Assembly: GCA_015698045.1 (NCBI GenBank)
Contig: BLAL01000196.1
Coordinates: forward strand, 558,001-622,000
Source of the DNA: Rhizophagus clarus
Taxonomy: Eukaryota > Glomeromycota > Glomeromycetes > Glomerales > Glomeraceae
Direction of reading: 5' to 3'
Length of the DNA: 64,000 nucleotides
Shown: positions 10,778 through 22,500 of the stretch, piece after piece
How the letters are laid out: each line of letters starts with the position of its first letter
Position numbering within the stretch: the first letter of the stretch is position 1
Notes under the pieces: model-generated
What the model was told of the DNA's origin: nothing
Databases searched by the model: none
What the model saw: the letters and a program-made list of their open reading frames with translations, nothing else
Translations under genes and position numbers: made by a program

Positions 10778-11895
10778 TTTTACATAAAGAAGAGGAATTT
10801 TTTTTTGTTCATTGTAGTTGTCATTTTAATAATCAACTGTAACGTAACAGAATTCGGAAATTAATTTATGGGGGTCGAATTCATGTAATATGCATGTATC
10901 ATGATATCACCGATTCGTTAAGTAATCAACAGGTTGACATACAAGTTACCGGTAAATAAATCAGCCTTCAAATCGTCCCTAGCCGCCTAGCGGAGTATTT
11001 TATTACAAAAAACAATAATTTCAGAGAATCTAGAATCTTTTTTTTTCTATGCAAAAGCAGTCATGGTTAATTAAACTTCGATTTCAATATAAAAAAGTCA
11101 ACTCTGGGAGAGTACAACGCTCTCTTTCACCAAACTGGATTGAACTTCATTCAGGTTTCTGGGAAAAAAAGCGCGGGTGCGGTTGAGAAATATCATTCAT
11201 TATTAACAAATACAAATACAGCAATGAACATGCGCGTTTATACTTTTGTTGCTTTCAACTTTTAAATAATAATAGAATCACCAAGTTCTGGCATAAGAAT
11301 TAAGTCTTGAGCCTTGACCATGATAGCTGTTTCTTGATTGCAATATAAAATGATGAAAAACTACAATGGTTGTCCTATGTTGCATTTGCTGGAGCACCAA
11401 GAAAAGATGCTGTATCAAAGTTATCCGTGGCATCTTGTCGACTTAGCCGATGAAGGAATCGGCGAATTATTCATTGTATTATCCGGTATGTACTGTATGT
11501 TGAAATGAATAGCAACAATAATATAGTCGAATTCTACGCTATTTGAGACAGTGAGCTCCAAACCTAGTCATAAATTAAATCAATCATTATTGAGAAGAAA
11601 TTATGGTCTGAATAAGTGAATTTATCATTACTCGTTGGGTCATTAATTAAGCGACATCCAATCTTTGAGAGTAAGAAATAAAAACGCGGCAATACATTTT
11701 ATTTTTACGTCAAAGTTAAATCAATACAGAACTTAATAAGAATTATAATTAATAATAATTACAACAAGTGAAGGTACACATTATTATCTAAATGTTATAT
11801 TATGAATTAAAAAAAAAAAAAGAGAGAGAAAGAGAAATATATTATCTACTTTTATGTTTCAATTAATTTATTATAATGTCGATTTTCCAAAATGA
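10778..11895. other. Intergenic region with an unassigned coding-like patch
   Basis: 1.1 kb between the divergent or convergent neighbours without a gene I can define. Around 11370-11490 the minus strand reads for about 35 codons without a stop (LHRLSRQDATDNFDTASFLG). Near 11260-11320 it reads MVKAQDLILMPELGDSIII before a stop. I could not join them in one frame with credible splice sites. This may be a decayed gene or an unrecognised short-exon gene. Confidence 0.35.
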
Positions 11896-12920
11896 TCACT
11901 TCGCTGATTTAGTCATTGTTGTCTTATTCGTATTTTCAACATCCGATGTTCTGCAAACAGGAACCAAACCACCATACCGCCATTCAATTTTACATTTTTG
12001 ACCATTCTCGTAGTGCCAATTGTATAAAATCAATACGACCAAAAAATATAAACCAATACTTGCTAATATGTGCCATAAAGCATGTAATTGAGGATTATAT
12101 GGAAGTATACTTTTTTCTTTACCATCAACATAATCACATAAATGTAAATCTATTAACCAAGATGCTACTGCACCAAGAGTAATTAATAAACCCCTTTCAA
12201 ATAAATATTTAATCGAAGGATGAGAATCTTTCTTTTTAGAATATATTTGAGACATCAATATTAAGCAAACAAGTTCTATGCTACCAAACGAGGCGTGAAA
12301 AAATGTAAATTGTAAAGCTCCTGTTGGTATCGTTATTGATGCCGTACAAAGTATTGCATGTAATACTAATAGAATTGGTAACCATGTTCCTTTTTTACCA
12401 AAAACTGATTCTATTAATGAGTGAAGAAGTGTTAATGCTGACCAAACCATTGGAACCTTTTATTTAATTGAAATAAAAATTAAATTTCCAAACAAATCGC
12501 GGAATTATTTAAGCAATTAGTCATAATACATATATTATAATATATATATATAAATTAATACACAGATAAAATTACCTCATCGAGGGCCTGCATTTGACTT
12601 GTGAGAGTACCATGAAATAGCAAACTCCCTATACCAACGACGGATATTAAACGAAAAGCTAATCGGAATCTAAATGAATTGCATGAATTCATTCTTGCAC
12701 CAGCTTCTCCAAATATTATCATTGCAACACTGGATATAGAATTCCAAAATCTAATAAAATAAAAAAAAAAAAAAAAAGAGAGAGAAAAATTAATCTTTGA
12801 TTTTCTTTTTGCAAAGAAATTTGAGTTGCTAACTTACTCAGCAATGAAATGTGAGTATGCATAATTGTCTTCACACCAATCAACTGAACTTGTAAGCGGC
12901 CAAAAACCTTGAAGGGCCAT
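11896..12920 (-). CDS. Alkaline ceramidase (ACER/YPC1/YDC1 family)
   Basis: Three exons in phase: 12838-12920, 12576-12750 and 11896-12456, coding 272 residues. The start gives MALQGFWPLTSSVDWCEDNY, the family's N-terminal GxWxxxTSxxDWCExNY signature. The metal site is complete: SLLFHGTL with the Ser and His, QMQALDE with the Asp, and LHALWH near residue 217-222 with the final two His residues. Seven hydrophobic segments are visible. The enzyme hydrolyses ceramide (phytoceramide or dihydroceramide in fungi) to a sphingoid base and fatty acid in the ER/Golgi membrane, with zinc catalysis. The C-terminal tail is hydrophilic and Lys/Thr-rich. Substrate preference is not readable from sequence. 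Confidence 0.92.
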
Positions 12921-14157
12921 TGTTTTTTAAAAAGAAAAATTTTTTTCAAAAAAAAGATAAAGAAAAAAAGAAAAAAATTGGATTGTCAATTGCCGATAAA
13001 TAATTGTCAATTTATCTTTCAAAAGAAGAGTATAGTACGATAGAGACGTTATAATTAATTTTTCGAAAAAAAAGGGAAAAAATAAAAAAAGATAATGATC
13101 TAATGAGATTCGGAGGTAGGGTATATTTATTTATTTTGAATCAATTGAGTCACGTTACCAAACTTTAAATAACCTGTAAATCTAATTGACTAATTGCATG
13201 CGATAAATATTCTTCATTGTATCTTTTTAAATAATAATGCAATTTAAATTAATTTAACATATTTAGAAATTTTAACTTCCTGTGCATAAAAAAAACAAAA
13301 TCCGAGTTTTTTATGTTTAGTTTAATTTAGTATTTTTTTAGCAGGTGATAAACAAAACTGCTGAATTCTTCAAAGGAAATATGGATCATGAGAAATTTTT
13401 CACGTCTGTCGTCACGTTTGGATCGTTATTTTTATGATTAATAATCGTAATAATCGAAAAAATGATGCGGTGTTCCCTTGCATTTTCAACAAATATTTCA
13501 CGGTTGAACGGCTGGAATATTTTACCATAGCCTGAAGGAATTATTTTTTCCGTAATAAATAAATATGTTGTACGACTTTGGTCAACTAACAAGTTATATT
13601 TATCCCATAATTTTTTAATGTCATCTCAATTTAATCACCTACGCCCAATAAACAATTAAATAATATTTTCATTATTTCACAAATGTCATATAAGCTCACA
13701 GAGTCGCAAACTTTTTTTTTTAACTATGAAATGACTTTTGCGCTAGTGAAGCTTTAGAATAAAAATTCTTGATTTTTGTATTACCTTTATACTAATAATA
13801 ATTTATATTTGATTGGTGTAAAGTACGATAAATCATGTACAAACTTAATTTACTTAAGGAAAAAAAAAAAAAAAGAAAAAAAAAAAAAAAACGAGACAAA
13901 AAACAACACATGAAAATAAACTCCATATTATTATGATCTTTTGTACGAAGTCTTGGCATATTTAGTAAATACCGAGAATGGTTGATATATTGTAGACCTT
14001 TAAAGATTCTTGAAAATCACAAGCATATTTGAAAATTTTTTCCACGATCACATGTCATCAAAATGTAACTCATTACGATGATAGATCATAATGACATAAT
14101 GGAATTTGATAGATCATGTGTCTGTTCACGCGCAGGTGACAGATCTTTGTCACGCGA
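12921..14157. other. Gene-free intergenic stretch
   Basis: 1.2 kb with poly-A tracts (for example 13858-13893). I could not support a gene. The 68-codon minus-strand frame at 13386-13592 has no homology I recognise and no clear exon partners. Confidence 0.5.
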
Positions 14158-15240
14158 TCACTTAGTTAATTTATACTGTACGTTATTATTATTAAACTTG
14201 CAACCACCTTTTCCCATGTTTTCATCATTCTCATTAAATTCCATGATAGTTCTAAAAGTCAAACTAACTCTGCGATTTCTTTTAATCTCTTCTCCGTTAT
14301 AATATTCTACAGCATCTTTTGATATTGAGTGCTTATAATCAAACCTACTTGATTTTGTCATAATCAATAAGGATCTGGGTTCTGTATATATAAATATATG
14401 CGCATTATATTAATATTATTATAAATTATTTTAAATGTCAAAGAAATTATTAAATGTTACTTGCTTAATAGTATTATTGATTGATTTGTTGAATCTTGTA
14501 TATGTGTAAATGTTATTAAACATGATGAAAGTATTGAAAGACTTAATATTACTGGTCCGAACATTTCCGGTGAATCTGTATGTGGCATTATTCCTATAAT
14601 AATAAATAATAATTAAAAATATATTTTTTTTAAATCAAAAAGAAAAAAATTGATATAATAATATTGTGATCTACTTGAATTTTAATTACCTTGACCAACT
14701 TGATATTCATTTATTATACACATATTTGGATATTCTTCTTCAATAGGTTGAATAATTTTTTTTTCAATAAATCTTTTAATTAAAAAATCTAAAAAAGTTG
14801 GTAATTTTCCTAAATTTTGAACTACTTTCCTATTTTTTTTTTTATATCATATAAAAAAATTATTTAATTAAAAATGATATTTATAAAAAAACAAAAAAAA
14901 GGAAATTTTTTTGTATTTTACCTATATCTATAACTAAACTCATAACCATAATGTTGTGTTCTTCTCTTCATCTCCGGATTTGGTCTATATATTCAAATAT
15001 AAAATTTAATTTTTTTTTTTTTTTAATATATATGTAAAAATTTTAAAAGTATATTTACGGTATCCCATTTCCAGACCATTCACATAAATCAATAGAATTA
15101 ATAAGTTCAAATTCTTCTCGTTCCGAAATGAAATCATCAATTAAAAATAATCCCTCTATAGGAGCATTTAACGATGATAAATGTGACTGCGATGTTGTAG
15201 ATGACGATAATTGAGAATCAAGTTGTTTTAATGTTACCAT
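14158..15240 (-). CDS. AlkB-like Fe(II)/2-oxoglutarate dioxygenase (ALKBH8/ALKBH6-like catalytic domain only)
   Basis: Five exons with exact phase: 15059-15240, 14922-14984, 14690-14829, 14461-14593 and 14158-14374, giving 244 residues. Diagnostic parts are RRTQHYGYEFSYRYR (substrate-side loop), NEYQVGQGIMPHTDSPEMFG (the HxD iron ligands), SLLIMTKSSRFDYKHSI (distal His ligand) and RRVSLTFR (Arg contacts for 2-oxoglutarate). The pattern is closest to ALKBH8 and ALKBH6, but neither an RRM nor a methyltransferase domain is attached, so it is a stand-alone dioxygenase. ALKBH8 hydroxylates mcm5U at tRNA wobble positions; whether this protein acts on tRNA is inference. The acceptor at 14376-14375 (CAG) was preferred over an upstream AG because it alone keeps the frame. 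It is divergent from PCC1 with only 149 bp between the starts. Confidence 0.87.
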
Positions 15241-15389
15241 ATCTAAAATTTACAGAAAAGTGTGGAAGAAATAAATTTTTTTTTTTATATTAATCATAAT
15301 TAAATAAAAACCCGTGCTACAATGCACTGTAACATAATAATAAATCATAGTCGTAAATCTGATCTCTAAAAAAAAAAAATTTTTTAATT
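15241..15389. promoter_or_regulatory. Compact shared promoter of the AlkB-like gene and PCC1
   Basis: 149 bp separate the divergent starts. It is A/T-rich with long T and A runs. No specific operator is recognised. Confidence 0.45.
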
Positions 15390-15923
15390 ATGTCGACTTC
15401 AACACTTGGACACTCCCTGTTCGTATTTCTAATAAATAATTTTTTATTTTATTTAGTTATATATTATAATCATATTTGAAATTTTAAACTGCTTCTTTTT
15501 AGAGAAATTTCCTTAGCGTAAAAAATAAGAATTATGTTGCATACTAATCTCATTTTCAAATGTGTTTTTTTTTAAAAAAAAAAAAAATAAAAAAAATAAA
15601 AAAAATAAATAGCACTATAACGATACCTTTTCCTTCTTCAAGACTTGCAAATATAGCAGAACGTGCACTTAATGTTGATAAAGAACTTAAAAGTGATCAA
15701 GTTAAACGTAGCATAACAACTGATGATGATAAATTAATTGTGTATGTATTCTTTTTAATCATATTATCCGACATTCCTCAAATATATAATAATTTTATAT
15801 TTGTATATTTTTAGTGCATTTGATTGTGCAAGTGTTAAAATGCTTAGAGTATCAGTTAATTCTTTATTTGATATGATAATAATGATCACTAAAACCATGG
15901 ATACTTTTGATGGATTAGAATAA
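15390..15923 (+). CDS. PCC1: KEOPS/EKC complex subunit Pcc1 (LAGE3 family)
   Basis: Three exons, 15390-15418, 15613-15741 and 15815-15923, give an 88-residue protein of normal Pcc1 length. MSTSTLGHSL joins across the first intron to TITIPFPSSRLANIAERAL, the typical first strand and helix. RSITTDDDKLIV AFDCASVKMLRV and SLFDMIIMITKTMDTF follow, corresponding to the family's central strands and final helix. Pcc1 dimerises the KEOPS complex (Kae1, Bud32, Cgi121, Gon7), which makes t6A37 on ANN-decoding tRNAs and affects telomeres and transcription. Exon 1 is only 29 nt and its donor is GTTCGT; phase and homology both require it. It lies head-to-head with another putative RNA-modification gene. 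Confidence 0.9.
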
Positions 15924-16234
15924 TAAAAATATTCAAAATTTAACAGTATTATGTAAAATTCAACATATCATTAAAGAAATCATTTTTTTAAAAAAGCGAA
16001 ACAGCAAAATTAAAACAATTTTTATTTATTGAAATCTTTGCAATATATTGATAAAGAATTATTTTCTAATCAAATATTATGAAAAATTTTTACTAAAAGA
16101 AGTTAATTGATAAGGTAGTAGCAAAAAATCTTGGTAATAAAATAGAATTTCTTGGACTTGCAAGTATGTAGAATTTAAATCGATCAGATGAAAAAAAAAA
16201 CCCTCCATAATCCAACTCACGAATTTATTGGTAT
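15924..16234. other. Short intergenic stretch
   Basis: 311 bp between the converging PCC1 and small heat-shock genes. It holds scattered short coding-like words on the plus strand (for example around 16090-16160) but no frame I can support. Both 3' ends fall here. Confidence 0.4.
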
Positions 16235-16684
16235 TTATAATTTTCCTTTAATAATTTTGATATTTTTCTTCTTAGGATCTTTTTCATCACTTTTCTTTTT
16301 GGGCACTTTAATAATTAATTCTCCGTTATCTAGTTCGGCTTTGACTCCATTAACATCAATACAATCTTTGGGAAATTTTACACTACGTTGTAATTTGCCT
16401 TTAAGAATCCATTTTTCTTTAATTATTTCATCTTCACCTTCATCCTTAATTTTCTCTTTGTCTACTTTTGAATGACGTTCAGCCCGAATATCGAGTAGTC
16501 CATCATCATTTATATCAACTGATATTTGGCTTTGTGGAATACCTGGCAATTCTACACGAACTATATAATGTGTGGAAGTACTTGAAATATTTAACAGAAG
16601 TGGATTAGAAGAGAATGTACTTCCAGATAATGTAGGATAGATTCGTGATGTGGTGATGTCAAAAATGTCATCAAATATCAACAT
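16235..16684 (-). CDS. Small heat-shock protein (Hsp20/alpha-crystallin)
   Basis: Intronless 149-residue ORF starting MLIFDDIFDITTSRIYPTL. The alpha-crystallin domain covers about residues 36-130: YIVRVELPGIPQSQISVDI at the start, a long charged loop (KVDKEKIKDEGEDEIIKE), the KLQRSVKFPKDCI strand, and the conserved A-x-x-x-n-G-x-L motif as VKAELDNGELIIKVPK. A Lys-rich C-terminal extension carries IKIIKG, an I-x-I-like anchor for oligomer assembly. Hsp20 proteins are ATP-independent holdases that keep unfolding clients soluble. The missing introns fit rapid stress expression. A heat-shock-element-like site lies upstream at 16793-16805. Confidence 0.92.
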   Translation of the reverse strand: MLIFDDIFDITTSRIYPTLSGSTFSSNPLLLNISSTSTHYIVRVELPGIPQSQISVDINDDGLLDIRAERHSKVDKEKIKDEGEDEIIKEKWILKGKLQRSVKFPKDCIDVNGVKAELDNGELIIKVPKKKSDEKDPKKKNIKIIKGKL

Positions 16685-16791
16685 GTTTGCGAAAAAAAAA
16701 AAAGAGGTCCGTAAAAAAACATTCGGATTTCTGGATCTTTAGTTTTATTTAAAAAAAATCCGTGGGAAAATTTTGTTTATAAGAATTTACT

Positions 16792-16807
16792 AGAAACTTT
16801 TAGAAAT
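16792..16807. promoter_or_regulatory. Candidate heat-shock element upstream of the Hsp20 gene
   Basis: AGAAACTTTTAGAAAT contains three alternating units, GAA-nn-TTT-nn-GAA, one base off the GAAnnTTCnnGAA consensus. It sits about 110 bp upstream of the Hsp20 start. With this A/T-rich composition a chance match is possible. Confidence 0.35.
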
Positions 16808-16929
16808 GATCTAATCTGTAGATGATCTGTGAGTGGTATGATTGTCTTGTTTGTATTACATATGTATACATGTGTCAAAATTTTACGTCAAAATTATTAA
16901 AAGTTAGAAAAAGATCCGCGACGAGCTTT

Positions 16930-18713
16930 TTAAACATCCGTTAATCCTGGAAACCCCTTAAAAACCTCCCGATCCCAGTATATAAGGTCGGCAATAAACC
17001 TAATTTAGAAATTACAAATACAATTATTAATTTAATTGTTAAATCTTCCAAATATCATACAAGTCTTATACGTGTCGAAGTATTTACTTACCAAGCTGAT
17101 CCTCCGAGTCCTTCAAAAATGGACCAAGGCCTATCAGGAACAACAAATTCTTCTCTATTAGTTTTCGATTCCCAATTCATACAAATTTCGGCGTATTCCA
17201 GAGCATATTGTAAATATTTTTGATCCTTGGTAAGTTGATAAACCGATAAAAATGGGTACGCATTTCCGGAAATTCCATGACATAATCCTACTCCTTTACG
17301 TGTTCTTCCATGTAAATATGTATAATCTGCAATTTCTTTGGCAAGGTTCAAATACCTAAAAAAAAAAAAAAAATGATGATTTAAATTAACAATTTGATTT
17401 TCACGATCATAATTTCCAAAAAGACTTGACTTACTCTTCATCTTTAAATACTTCATATGCTTTACAAGCCAAGAAACAAATTCCAGGAGCTCCATGGCAG
17501 AATTGGATAAAATCATTGGAAGATTCGGATAAAATACTAGGCCAATTTCCATTTGCTTGACGACACTTGAACAAAATATAATCAGTTGTATTTTTAATTT
17601 GACTCATGTACTCTTGACATTGTTTTGGAAACTGCAATAACATAGTTAATATTCCAGAGAAACCATGAGATGCTCCAATATAAGGATAATCTAACCATAT
17701 CCAAAGCAAAGGAGTATAACTCGTTGCTTGATGGTTCACCGCAGTTCTCTTCCCATCTTCAATAATACATTCAATCACACTAGATATGATTTGTGATAAC
17801 TGTGATACTGGATTTTCTTTATTCTCTTCTATCGAATCGACTAAACCGGATATATAACGTAAGGAATACAAATATCCAGCGCGTCCATATAATAATTCAT
17901 TCGGAGTTTTTGGTGAAAGTGCGGCCTTAGTAAGATTTAATAATAATTAATTAAATCTGAAATCTAAAGACAAAAAAAAAAATACAAATTTAAAGATAGG
18001 AATCCAACCTTCAAGTAACGGGATTGTATCAAGTCGAGATATCTTTTAGAAGATTCTTGGTCACCGGTATGATGTTTGACTACATAAAACGTAAAGTTAA
18101 GGCGCAGCATGGGAAAGTTAACCAATAGTGTAACGTCAATCTCTAACCTTGAGCCGCCACAGCGTACAATCCAACAACAGTACAGAGGAAACTGCATTCA
18201 TGTTCAATTGCGTTAGGCAAACCATCAGAGGTTAACTTGTTTTGTCCCATGTAAGTTGTAAGAGCCCTATCTATGTATTCATCCGCAATTAATAGAGCAC
18301 TTTTATTCCCAAACATCAACCCTGAAAAAAAAAAATATACATATATATTGACGTACAGTACGTTCGTTCGTATACTATAATAGCCATAGCAAAAATTTAC
18401 AATATAATAATTCAAACTATTATTATTCAAACCTGGGTCTCGTTCATGAAGTTTCAAAAAAAGGAGTGATAATCCAGCAGTTCCTATCATATGAAGTTAA
18501 TGTAATATTTTCAAATATTTTTTTTTTTTAAAATACTTAAATATTATTTATACCTGCATAAACATCCCAATATTGATAATTATTATTCGGTGGAATTTCA
18601 TTTAATATTTTATTACATTGTTTCAAAAGGGCATCACATAAAATTCTTTTATGTTCAGTTGTGATAATTTGATGAAAGGTAGTGTCAATAATTGTTTTTT
18701 CTTCAAAATACAT
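16930..18713 (-). CDS. LanC-like protein (LANCL family)
   Basis: Seven exons with agreeing phases: 18554-18713, 18433-18483, 18148-18321, 18009-18079, 17435-17925, 17092-17355 and 16930-16999, giving 426 residues, close to the usual 400. Family marks run in order: WDVYAGTAGLSLLFLKL, LLYGRAGYLYSL, GASHGFSGIL, the zinc Cys in FCHGAPGI, the zinc Cys-His in GLCHGISGNAYP, and the C-terminal RPWSIFEGLGGSAWFIADL. LanC-like proteins fold as an alpha/alpha barrel with one zinc held by Cys, Cys and His. Animal members bind glutathione and add it to dehydroamino acids left by phosphate elimination. The last exon was recognised by its match to the family's ADLL-type ending. Stop TAA at 16932-16930. Confidence 0.92.
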
Positions 18714-18977
18714 TTTTTATCGCGGAAATCAGTGAAGGAAAATTCCTAAGATATGTATTACTATATATATAAATTTTTCTTAATAGTTTTTAAAACTAGA
18801 CATTGCCATGTCGATCATTAATTGATCTCCCGTATATAGATAGATAGGTAATAAATTATTTTTTATTTTTTTAAAAAAAAAAAAGGAAATAAATAAATAA
18901 AACTAAGGAAAAAAGGAAGAAAATTTTCTAAAAATTCTAATTATTTAGGGTAAAAACTATTGATAAGAAGCTATTTA

Positions 18978-19268
18978 CTATACTTTATTACATTCTATTC
19001 CGAATTGATTGGGATCTTGTGCTAGAGCACAATAAAATCCTAATTTTTGCATTTGAGAAAAAATTTCTTTTTCATCTAGTTCAATTAATTTTAAACAACT
19101 AACTTTGTCGGCATTATCATTCTTTCTACAGACAACATTTTTCGGGTCGATAACATATTTTGCTGAATCATCTTCACGTACAAAGTTTTCAAGATGTGTT
19201 AAAGCTTTTTTTTTAGCCTCTCTTGTGTACGTATTATTTTCGTAGTTTTTACTTTCTTGATCATTCAT
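18978..19268 (-). CDS. Small charged hypothetical protein (96 aa)
   Basis: Single frame starting MNDQESKNYENNTYTREAKK, ending FGIECNKV. It is hydrophilic and rich in Asn/Lys/Asp/Glu with four Cys (VVCRKN, VSCLKL, FYCALAQ, IECNKV). No signal peptide or membrane segment is seen and I recognise no family. It stands in its own interval between the LANCL start and the SPATA20-like gene, so it is not a shadow of another gene. Amino-acid composition looks coding. It could be a complete small protein or one exon of a longer gene. Confidence 0.5.
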   Translation of the reverse strand: MNDQESKNYENNTYTREAKKKALTHLENFVREDDSAKYVIDPKNVVCRKNDNADKVSCLKLIELDEKEIFSQMQKLGFYCALAQDPNQFGIECNKV

Positions 19269-19578
19269 TATTTATAAATTATTTAGTATAAGAATAAGTA
19301 AAGTAACTTGCTTAGTATAAGTTTAATTTCTATTAGCAAACCCTTTTGGGTTCAAAAGTTAAATTTTTGATTGTTTTAAAAAATGTTGTCATTTATATTT
19401 TTTCATAATTTATTACTATCCCAAAAAAGATTAGGTTTTAATTGATAATCATACTAATTAAATTATGTTTTACATAATTATTATGTAATGTTTATGCAAA
19501 TATCATAATATTTGCATCATCAAAAATTTATATTTTAAATATTTTATTCCTTGGGAAATCGACAAATTCAAAATTTGA
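19269..19578. promoter_or_regulatory. Divergent upstream region
   Basis: 310 bp between the small minus-strand ORF and the SPATA20-like gene. It is A+T-rich and contains a run of ATAATTAT/ATGTTTATGCAAATAT words but no motif I can name. Confidence 0.35.
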
Positions 19579-22500
19579 ATGATTTTTTCTCGATTCTCTT
19601 TTGGATTCCTGCATATTTCTTTGCGGCGCAATAGTAGTTGCTTGATTAGCAAATCTAGCCAATCAAATTATTCGTATAATTATAACCTAACATCCCATTT
19701 TAGGTTTTTTAATAATAGTAAACTTGGTACATTATTAACGATAAGAAACATGTCTACTACTAATAGGAACTTGAATAGGCTGTCAAACGAAAAAAGTCCT
19801 TATTTATTGGTAGGAATATCAAATTAAAACATTAGAAAATTAAATAATTTAAAGAACTCTAAATTTTTTATATGGATAAGGAATAAAAAAGATATATATA
19901 TTTTTTAAATGTTTTAGCAACATGCTGATAATCCTGGTAGAAAAATTACTTTATAATTAAAAAAAAAAAATTTTTTTTTTTATCGAACGATTATGAAAAT
20001 ATCTAATATTTTATAATCCATATATTAATTATAAAGTCGATTGGTATCCATGGGGTGAAGAAGCCTTTAAAAAAGCTAGGGAGGAGAATAAAATGATTTT
20101 TTTGAGTGTGGGTTATAGTACTTGCCAGTATGTTTTCTGATATATTATTTTTTTTTTATTTTTTTATTTTAATAAATTTTATGAATTGATTATTAAACAA
20201 AAATTTATTTTTTATTTTTTGGATCAATTAAAGTTGGTGTCATGTGATGGTATATACTTATATAATTTAATGATTCGATTTTTTGAGATTGGCAAAATTG
20301 TTAATAATTCATTCTCGGGAATCAATCTTTTCTTTTAATTTAATTTTTGTATAGGCTCATGAATCATTTGAAAATGAGAAAATAGCGGAGATCATGAACG
20401 AGAATTTTGTAAATGTAAAAGGTATGAAATGAATTTCATTCATCTTCGATTTTGTATATAGTTTCTGATTTAATAATTATTTAAATTTTCAAATTAATTA
20501 AAGTTGACAGGTATTAATATTCTTAATATACAACCTAAGAATGTTCCATGGGGTTATATATTTTTATTGATAAAAATTTTTATTCTTCACATTTGTCAGG
20601 GAGGTTCAACCTGATGTGGATCGCATGTATATGGTAAATTTCTATAAATTAATAAATAAATAATTTTCAAATTGAGAGCATTAACTTATTTTATCGGTTT
20701 AAAAGATTTTTGTTCAATCAATGTCTGGTGGTGGTGGATGGCCAATGTCCGTTTTTTTAACCGTGAGTATAACAAATTAATTATTATCTATTTATGTTGT
20801 CAATTACAATTGTAATAATTAACAATAATATATCTTTGATATTTATTATTAATCAGCCCGAACTTTATCGTATGTATAATTGAGTTTAAAGCGTGCTAAA
20901 ATAGTAGGTTTAAATTATAAAATCTCATATTCCTTTATATAGCTGTGCTTGGTGGAACTTATTTCCCTCCAGAAGATCAGTATGGAAGGTGAGTGTTAAT
21001 TATTGCAATTTATATGTTGCATTAATTTTTTTACAGATTATTTGTACTAAACATGTAATACATATAATATAATTCAGGCCCGGATTCCCGACAGTCCTTA
21101 AGAGAATGGCTTCATTGTAAGTTTATTGTTTTCCCGAATTTAAAATTTTTCATATTTAATATCTTAACATTCCCTTGGGTTAGATGGAAAAATAAAGCTG
21201 AAGAATTGAAAAAATCCGGAGAAGATGCTATTAAAAATTTACGCGAATATTCCTATGTAAGAGTGTGAATTTGTTATTCTTATTTAGTGTTTAAGATATC
21301 CTTAAAAATATAATTTTCTTTGTTAGAAAAAAGTTACGGAACAAATAGTTCAACCTTTAAATATAAAGGTTGCACATAAATTACATGATTATTTCGTTCG
21401 AGCGTTTGATAATGAAGAAGGAGGCTTTGATGGAAAAAGTATGTATCGAATTTATAAGTAAGTTGACATTGATATCATTATTATCATTTTAACTAAAATT
21501 AAACGTAAATTTATAAAGGTGAACCGAAATTTCCGACTCCAGTGCAATTTCACTTTTTACTTCGCCACTATTATTATACGTTAGCAGAACTTGAAAAAGC
21601 TGAAGAAAGATTTGCGATAATGTCAATCCAAGAAATCAAAGGACGTGGACAAACGTTAGGAATCGATTTCAAAGATTGTGATAATGAAGCACAATTTTTA
21701 AAGAAATTACAAACTGTTGTAGAAAGTCGAAAGAATTCAGCAGAAAAAGATCTGGATATGGTCAAATTTACTTTAAAGGTATATAATTTTTTTAAAAAAA
21801 AATTAAAGTGGTATAAAAATCTTAATTAATTACGCATTTTTTTTTTTAGAAAATTGCTATGGGGGGAATTCATGGTACGTATAAATTAAGTTGAATATAT
21901 TAAATATAAAATTTATATACTTAATCACTATTTTTATTTAGATCACATTGGAAATGGATTTCATCGGTATGTATTATTTTATTATATAAATCATATTTAT
22001 GCTTCAAATCTAAATTTTCTTTCTATTTAGATATTCCACTGATAGATATTGGCACATTCCTCATTTCGAAAAAATGGTAAACTTATAGTGTGTTTTGCTT
22101 AATTATATTTCTAATATCTTAAGAATTTATTTATTAAATAGCTTTACGATCAAGCTCAATTGCTGAAGAGTTATATTGAAGTTTATTTGATCACTAAAGA
22201 TGAATATTATGCCGAGGTAGGTGAAAATAATTGTCGTGCTCTTTCAGCGCGTAAAATTTTATCAACTAATAATTATTTTTTTTAGATTGCACGTGATATT
22301 ATTAAATATGTTGAACGAGATTTGAGAGATCATGAAGGAGCAGGATTTTATTCAGCTGAAGATGCAGATTCTTATCCTCATGATGGAGCCAAGCATAAAT
22401 TGGGTGAGGTTTTGTCTCGTTCTAGAATTCCGCAAAGTTATGATAATCAAGAAATTAATTCAATTTCTCTTGATAAAATGTAAATAGAGGGCGCTTTTGC

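Noticed and set aside
13386-13592. 68-codon minus-strand frame
   Set aside because: No recognisable motif, no partner exons and a chance-like composition; not enough to call a gene.
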